Source: Chitinispirillaceae bacterium (GTDB lineage Bacteria > Fibrobacterota > Chitinivibrionia > Chitinivibrionales > Chitinispirillaceae). Taken from it: a stretch of DNA of 7,537 nucleotides. A program made the translations under genes and the position numbers. Below are positions 5,696 through 7,537 of the stretch, piece after piece. A model generated the notes under the pieces. The model was not told where the DNA came from. It saw only the letters and a list, made by a program, of their open reading frames with translations, and searched no databases. The DNA lies in NCBI GenBank assembly GCA_016932075.1, contig JAFGDP010000112.1:1-7537 (forward strand), in the 5' to 3' direction. How positions within the stretch are numbered: the first letter of the stretch is position 1; each line of letters opens with the position of its first letter.

Positions 5696-6244
5696 TTATA
5701 GTTTGAACAGTAACCCCACGGTGATGATAAAGAAATCGCTTTTCAGGTCACTGCTGCCCGGGATCTCTTTAAAATCATAATCCAGAAAGACGTAACGAAT
5801 GTCTCCTGTCAATTTTGTTTTCGAACCAACGGGCAGTTCCACACCGGCGCCGAAATGCCAGCCGAATTTCTGCGTTGTCTCGTCTTTAAGCATAAGCAAC
5901 GGGTACTTGCTCTGGTTATAATCGAAAGTCGAGTTGTACCAGCCCATGCCCATGGCCCCATAAACGACCGGGAGCGGATAAATCAAACCAGTCACCATCA
6001 CCGGCCAGCTGCGGACCGTCACGGCATCATTCGCGTATTTTTCCTGGCGATAGTTGATTGATGCTTCGGCGCCAAGGACCGGCGTCAATTTCAACCGACA
6101 GACTACTCCGCCCATGAATGCTCCGTTGTCGGCGTCCCGCGCTTTATAGAAACCAAGCTGCGGGCCGAGACTTATGCTCTGCGCATTCGCCTGGGCAGCC
6201 TGGAGCGCGATGAGCCCCAAGAGCAGTAACGTTTTCGTCCACAT
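5696..6244 (-). CDS. Outer-membrane beta-barrel protein
   Basis: This 182-residue protein has a signal peptide (MWTKTLLLLGLIALQAA, cleavage after ANA before QSISLG). The mature part alternates polar and hydrophobic residues with many Gly and aromatic residues: SLGPQLGFYKARDADNGAFM, VLGAEASINYRQEKY, VVYGAMGMGWYNSTFDY, FGWHFGAGVELPVG, LTGDIRYVFLDYDF and SDFFIITVGLLFKL. The layout fits an eight-stranded OmpA/OmpW-like or opacity-type barrel, with GAGVELPVG and DIRYVFLDYDF resembling the last strand pairs of that type. No ligand can be assigned. It shows no obvious sequence similarity to the 164-residue barrel next door. AGGAGG lies seven bases before the ATG, and the gene begins 46 bases after the small two-helix gene, so the two may share a transcript. 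Confidence 0.86.
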   Translation of the reverse strand: MWTKTLLLLGLIALQAAQANAQSISLGPQLGFYKARDADNGAFMGGVVCRLKLTPVLGAEASINYRQEKYANDAVTVRSWPVMVTGLIYPLPVVYGAMGMGWYNSTFDYNQSKYPLLMLKDETTQKFGWHFGAGVELPVGSKTKLTGDIRYVFLDYDFKEIPGSSDLKSDFFIITVGLLFKL

Positions 6245-6290
6245 AACAATTCCTCCTGTTAAAATGAATGATCGATTGCTTTCTTTCTGG

Positions 6291-6440
6291 CTACAGTACT
6301 TTCTGGCCGCGAATGACCCTCACCAGGATGGCTACGACGGCGATAACCAGAAGGATGTGTATGAAACCTCCCATGGTATTGGATGTAATCAGCCCCAGAA
6401 GCCACAATATTACAAAAACCGCAGCAATAGTGAAAAGCAT
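6291..6440 (-). CDS. Small two-helix membrane protein (lmo0937/DUF5670 type)
   Basis: This 49-residue protein is nearly all membrane: MLFTIAAVFVILWLLGLITS forms helix one, the NTMGGFIHILLVIAVVAILV stretch forms helix two, and RVIRGQKVL is a basic tail. The I-L-W-L-L-G-L and GGFIHILLVIAV signatures match the lmo0937 family (DUF5670), which is common in soil and environmental bacteria and of unknown function. It is often found near stress-related small genes, as here. ATG 6440 is chosen because AAGGAGA lies upstream at good spacing and the family begins with ML(W/F)TI; extending to 6497 would add a Cys-rich, unrelated segment. The basic tail after helix two suggests both ends face the cytoplasm. 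Confidence 0.9.
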   Translation of the reverse strand: MLFTIAAVFVILWLLGLITSNTMGGFIHILLVIAVVAILVRVIRGQKVL

Positions 6441-6478
6441 GACGATTCTCCTTTCGTGTTTACATTTGCAAAATAATG

Positions 6479-6495
6479 GTGCGCTTTCGGCGCAC
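6479..6495 (-). terminator. Hairpin after the Tyr/Trp-rich secreted protein gene, possible terminator
   Basis: The minus-strand transcript can form GUGCGC-CGAAA-GCGCAC, a perfect 6-bp GC-rich stem, about 25 bases after the stop codon. It is followed by CATTATTTT, only a partial T tract, so termination would be weak. An alternative 7-bp pairing (AAAGCGC at 6505-6511 with GCGCTTT at 6481-6487) overlaps one arm and is mutually exclusive with it. Confidence 0.4.
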
Positions 6496-6520
6496 ATTCA
6501 CCGTAAAGCGCGATTAACCC

Positions 6521-7078
6521 TTAATTCAGGTAGACGGTGATGGCGATCCGGTCACGGGGATGCCTGCGATTGTACAGGTAATAGCCGCCCCCGTAGTAGT
6601 CGATATACACATCATCGTTTTCGTACCAGCCGTCTGACCAGTATTCCGGCCACGGGTCAACGACACTGAACCAATAGCCGCTGTACTGGAAGCGGGGATA
6701 CCCGCCAAATATTTCCAGAGAGAGGCTATTGATGCGGAACCCGTGGTCCCGACCAAACTGGCCGCGGAAATGGTCTTTAGGGATCCTGTAGCCGTTATAG
6801 CCGCCGCGTTGCTTCCAGGTGCGGTGCTCGGCCTTCCAGCTGCGCGCGCGATGCTGCTGCCACACTCCTCGGTGTTCATCCTGCTGTACATGTTGCCCTT
6901 GCGGTGAAGGCTGTTTGGCCTGCTGCTCAGGCTTGGCTTGATGCTGCTGTTTCATGGACTGAGCATCTTGTTTGTGGTGCTTCTGCTGAGCGTACGTGAA
7001 AGCAGCTGTTCCAAGAAGAAAAACCAGAACACCCGTGCCGACTGCCGAAATCATGGCTTTAGGATTGGGCCTTTTCAT
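6521..7078 (-). CDS. Secreted Gln/His-rich and Tyr/Trp-rich protein
   Basis: This 185-residue protein has a signal peptide (hydrophobic core AVGTGVLVFLLGTAAFTYA, cleavage before QQKHH). A low-complexity segment of about 50 residues rich in Gln, His, Lys and Pro follows (KQQHQAKPEQQAKQPSPQGQ). The C-terminal domain is compact and rich in Tyr, Trp, Gly and Asp: GYNGYRIPKDHFRGQFGRDH, FQYSGYWFSVVDPWPEYW, then DDVYIDYYGGGYYLYNRRHP and RIAITVYLN. This second part resembles a family of small secreted proteins with a GYRIP...FG..H motif and a PWP.YW motif, common in Acidobacteria and other soil bacteria. I know no biochemical function for them. The low-complexity stretch probably acts as a flexible or metal-binding linker, by inference only. 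AAGGAT lies about eight bases before the ATG. A weak hairpin follows the stop. Confidence 0.85.
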   Translation of the reverse strand: MKRPNPKAMISAVGTGVLVFLLGTAAFTYAQQKHHKQDAQSMKQQHQAKPEQQAKQPSPQGQHVQQDEHRGVWQQHRARSWKAEHRTWKQRGGYNGYRIPKDHFRGQFGRDHGFRINSLSLEIFGGYPRFQYSGYWFSVVDPWPEYWSDGWYENDDVYIDYYGGGYYLYNRRHPRDRIAITVYLN

Positions 7079-7080
7079 AA

Positions 7081-7120
7081 TGTTATATCCTTCTTGATTC
7101 GACTGAATGTGTTATATCCT
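7081..7120. repeat. Repeated ribosome-binding-site block upstream of the secreted protein
   Basis: TGTTATATCCT occurs at 7081-7091 and 7110-7120, which reads AGGATATAACA twice on the coding strand with a 29-base period; a GAAT tetramer precedes each. The copy nearest the gene carries its ribosome binding site. The distal copy may be a duplication or an extra TATAAC-like promoter element. Confidence 0.5.
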
Positions 7121-7162
7121 GAATTCCGCAATTTGAAAAGACGTGCCGCGATCATGTAATTC

Positions 7163-7537
7163 CTACCACGCCATGCTGTACTCCTGCAGCGCATTTCTGT
7201 TCATAACACGCAACTCAACTCTGCGATTTGCCAGCCGGCCTTCTTTCGTGCCGTTGTCCGCCTTGGGCATGCTCATTCCGTATCCGTGTGAAAACAACGT
7301 CAAGCTTAACGCTGGCGCGACCTCGGTCAGATAGTCGCGTACCGCTGTAGCACGGCCCTGGCTGAGACCGATATTGTAATCCATGCCGCCGATATTGTCG
7401 GTGTGTCCCGCGACCTCAATCTGCAATTTTGGATATTTAAGCAGCATTATGCTTATAATATTGAGGTACGGTTTTGAATTGATTGATATAATGGTCTCTC
7501 CGGTCTTAAAGTACACGGCGTCAAGGAGCAGCTCGCC
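7163..7537 (-). CDS. OmpA-family peptidoglycan-binding C-terminal domain (5' end outside window)
   Basis: The last 124 codons are visible, starting GELLLDAVYFKTGETIISIN and ending NALQEYSMAW. The segment LQIEVAGHTDNIGGMDYNIG, then LSQGRATAVRDYL, and later GYGMSMPKADN...EGRLANRRVEL are the standard OmpA-like (OmpA_C) signatures. The Asp of HTDN and the Arg of LSQGRA correspond to residues that hold the diaminopimelate of peptidoglycan in characterised OmpA domains. The domain anchors outer-membrane or lipoprotein partners to the cell wall. The missing N-terminus could be a barrel, a TPR or WD40-like region, or a lipoprotein, so the full-protein class is open. It is followed after 84 bases by the secreted Tyr/Trp-rich gene. 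No obvious terminator separates them, so read-through is possible. Confidence 0.9.
   Translation of the reverse strand, partial: GELLLDAVYFKTGETIISINSKPYLNIISIMLLKYPKLQIEVAGHTDNIGGMDYNIGLSQGRATAVRDYLTEVAPALSLTLFSHGYGMSMPKADNGTKEGRLANRRVELRVMNRNALQEYSMAW

Noticed and set aside
6441..6497. Longer start for the 49-residue membrane protein
   Set aside because: The extension is Cys-rich, overlaps the hairpin, and is absent from the family, which begins ML(W/F)TI.

Overview
The window looks like bacterial chromosome, and every supportable gene lies on the minus strand, so the genes read from right to left. My best guess for the source is an environmental member of the Bacteroidota or a close relative. 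Three secreted proteins have an A-x-A/Gln signal-peptidase junction, and the YtxH / holin-like / 129-residue trio resembles small-membrane-protein clusters I associate with that phylum. Against this, the flanking genes are GC-rich and have strong Shine-Dalgarno sites, which is not typical there. The phylum call is therefore only moderate.

Right part (7537 to 5154), envelope genes: the C-terminal peptidoglycan-binding domain of an OmpA-family protein (cut by the window edge); a secreted Gln/His-rich then Tyr/Trp/Gly-rich protein; a 49-residue two-helix membrane protein of the lmo0937/DUF5670 type; and two small outer-membrane beta-barrel proteins.

Middle part (5115 to 3823): a visibly AT-richer cassette of three small membrane or membrane-associated genes: a YtxH-like protein, a holin-like two-to-three-helix protein, and a 129-residue protein with one hydrophobic segment. 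The YtxH gene has a run of nine A residues; one extra A would replace its tail with a more family-like one. A decayed 3' fragment of a paralogue of the 164-residue barrel gene lies just past the cassette, so related barrel-gene 3' ends flank it in direct orientation.

Left part (3706 to 1): a lipoprotein with a 16-residue tandem duplication, then a two-gene unit joined by an ATGA overlap. That unit encodes a 769-residue GT4 glycosyltransferase with a C-terminal helical carbohydrate-enzyme-like domain, followed by a GH130 mannoside phosphorylase-type enzyme cut by the left edge. Both seem cytoplasmic, and together they suggest synthesis and phosphorolytic recycling of a mannose-containing glycan.

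The overall theme is an envelope and stress-tolerance neighbourhood next to a putative intracellular mannoside cycle. I see no tRNA, rRNA, CRISPR array, transposase or phage gene, and no gene-free stretch longer than 300 bases. The largest interval between intact genes (3707-4070) holds the barrel-gene remnant and a short palindrome.
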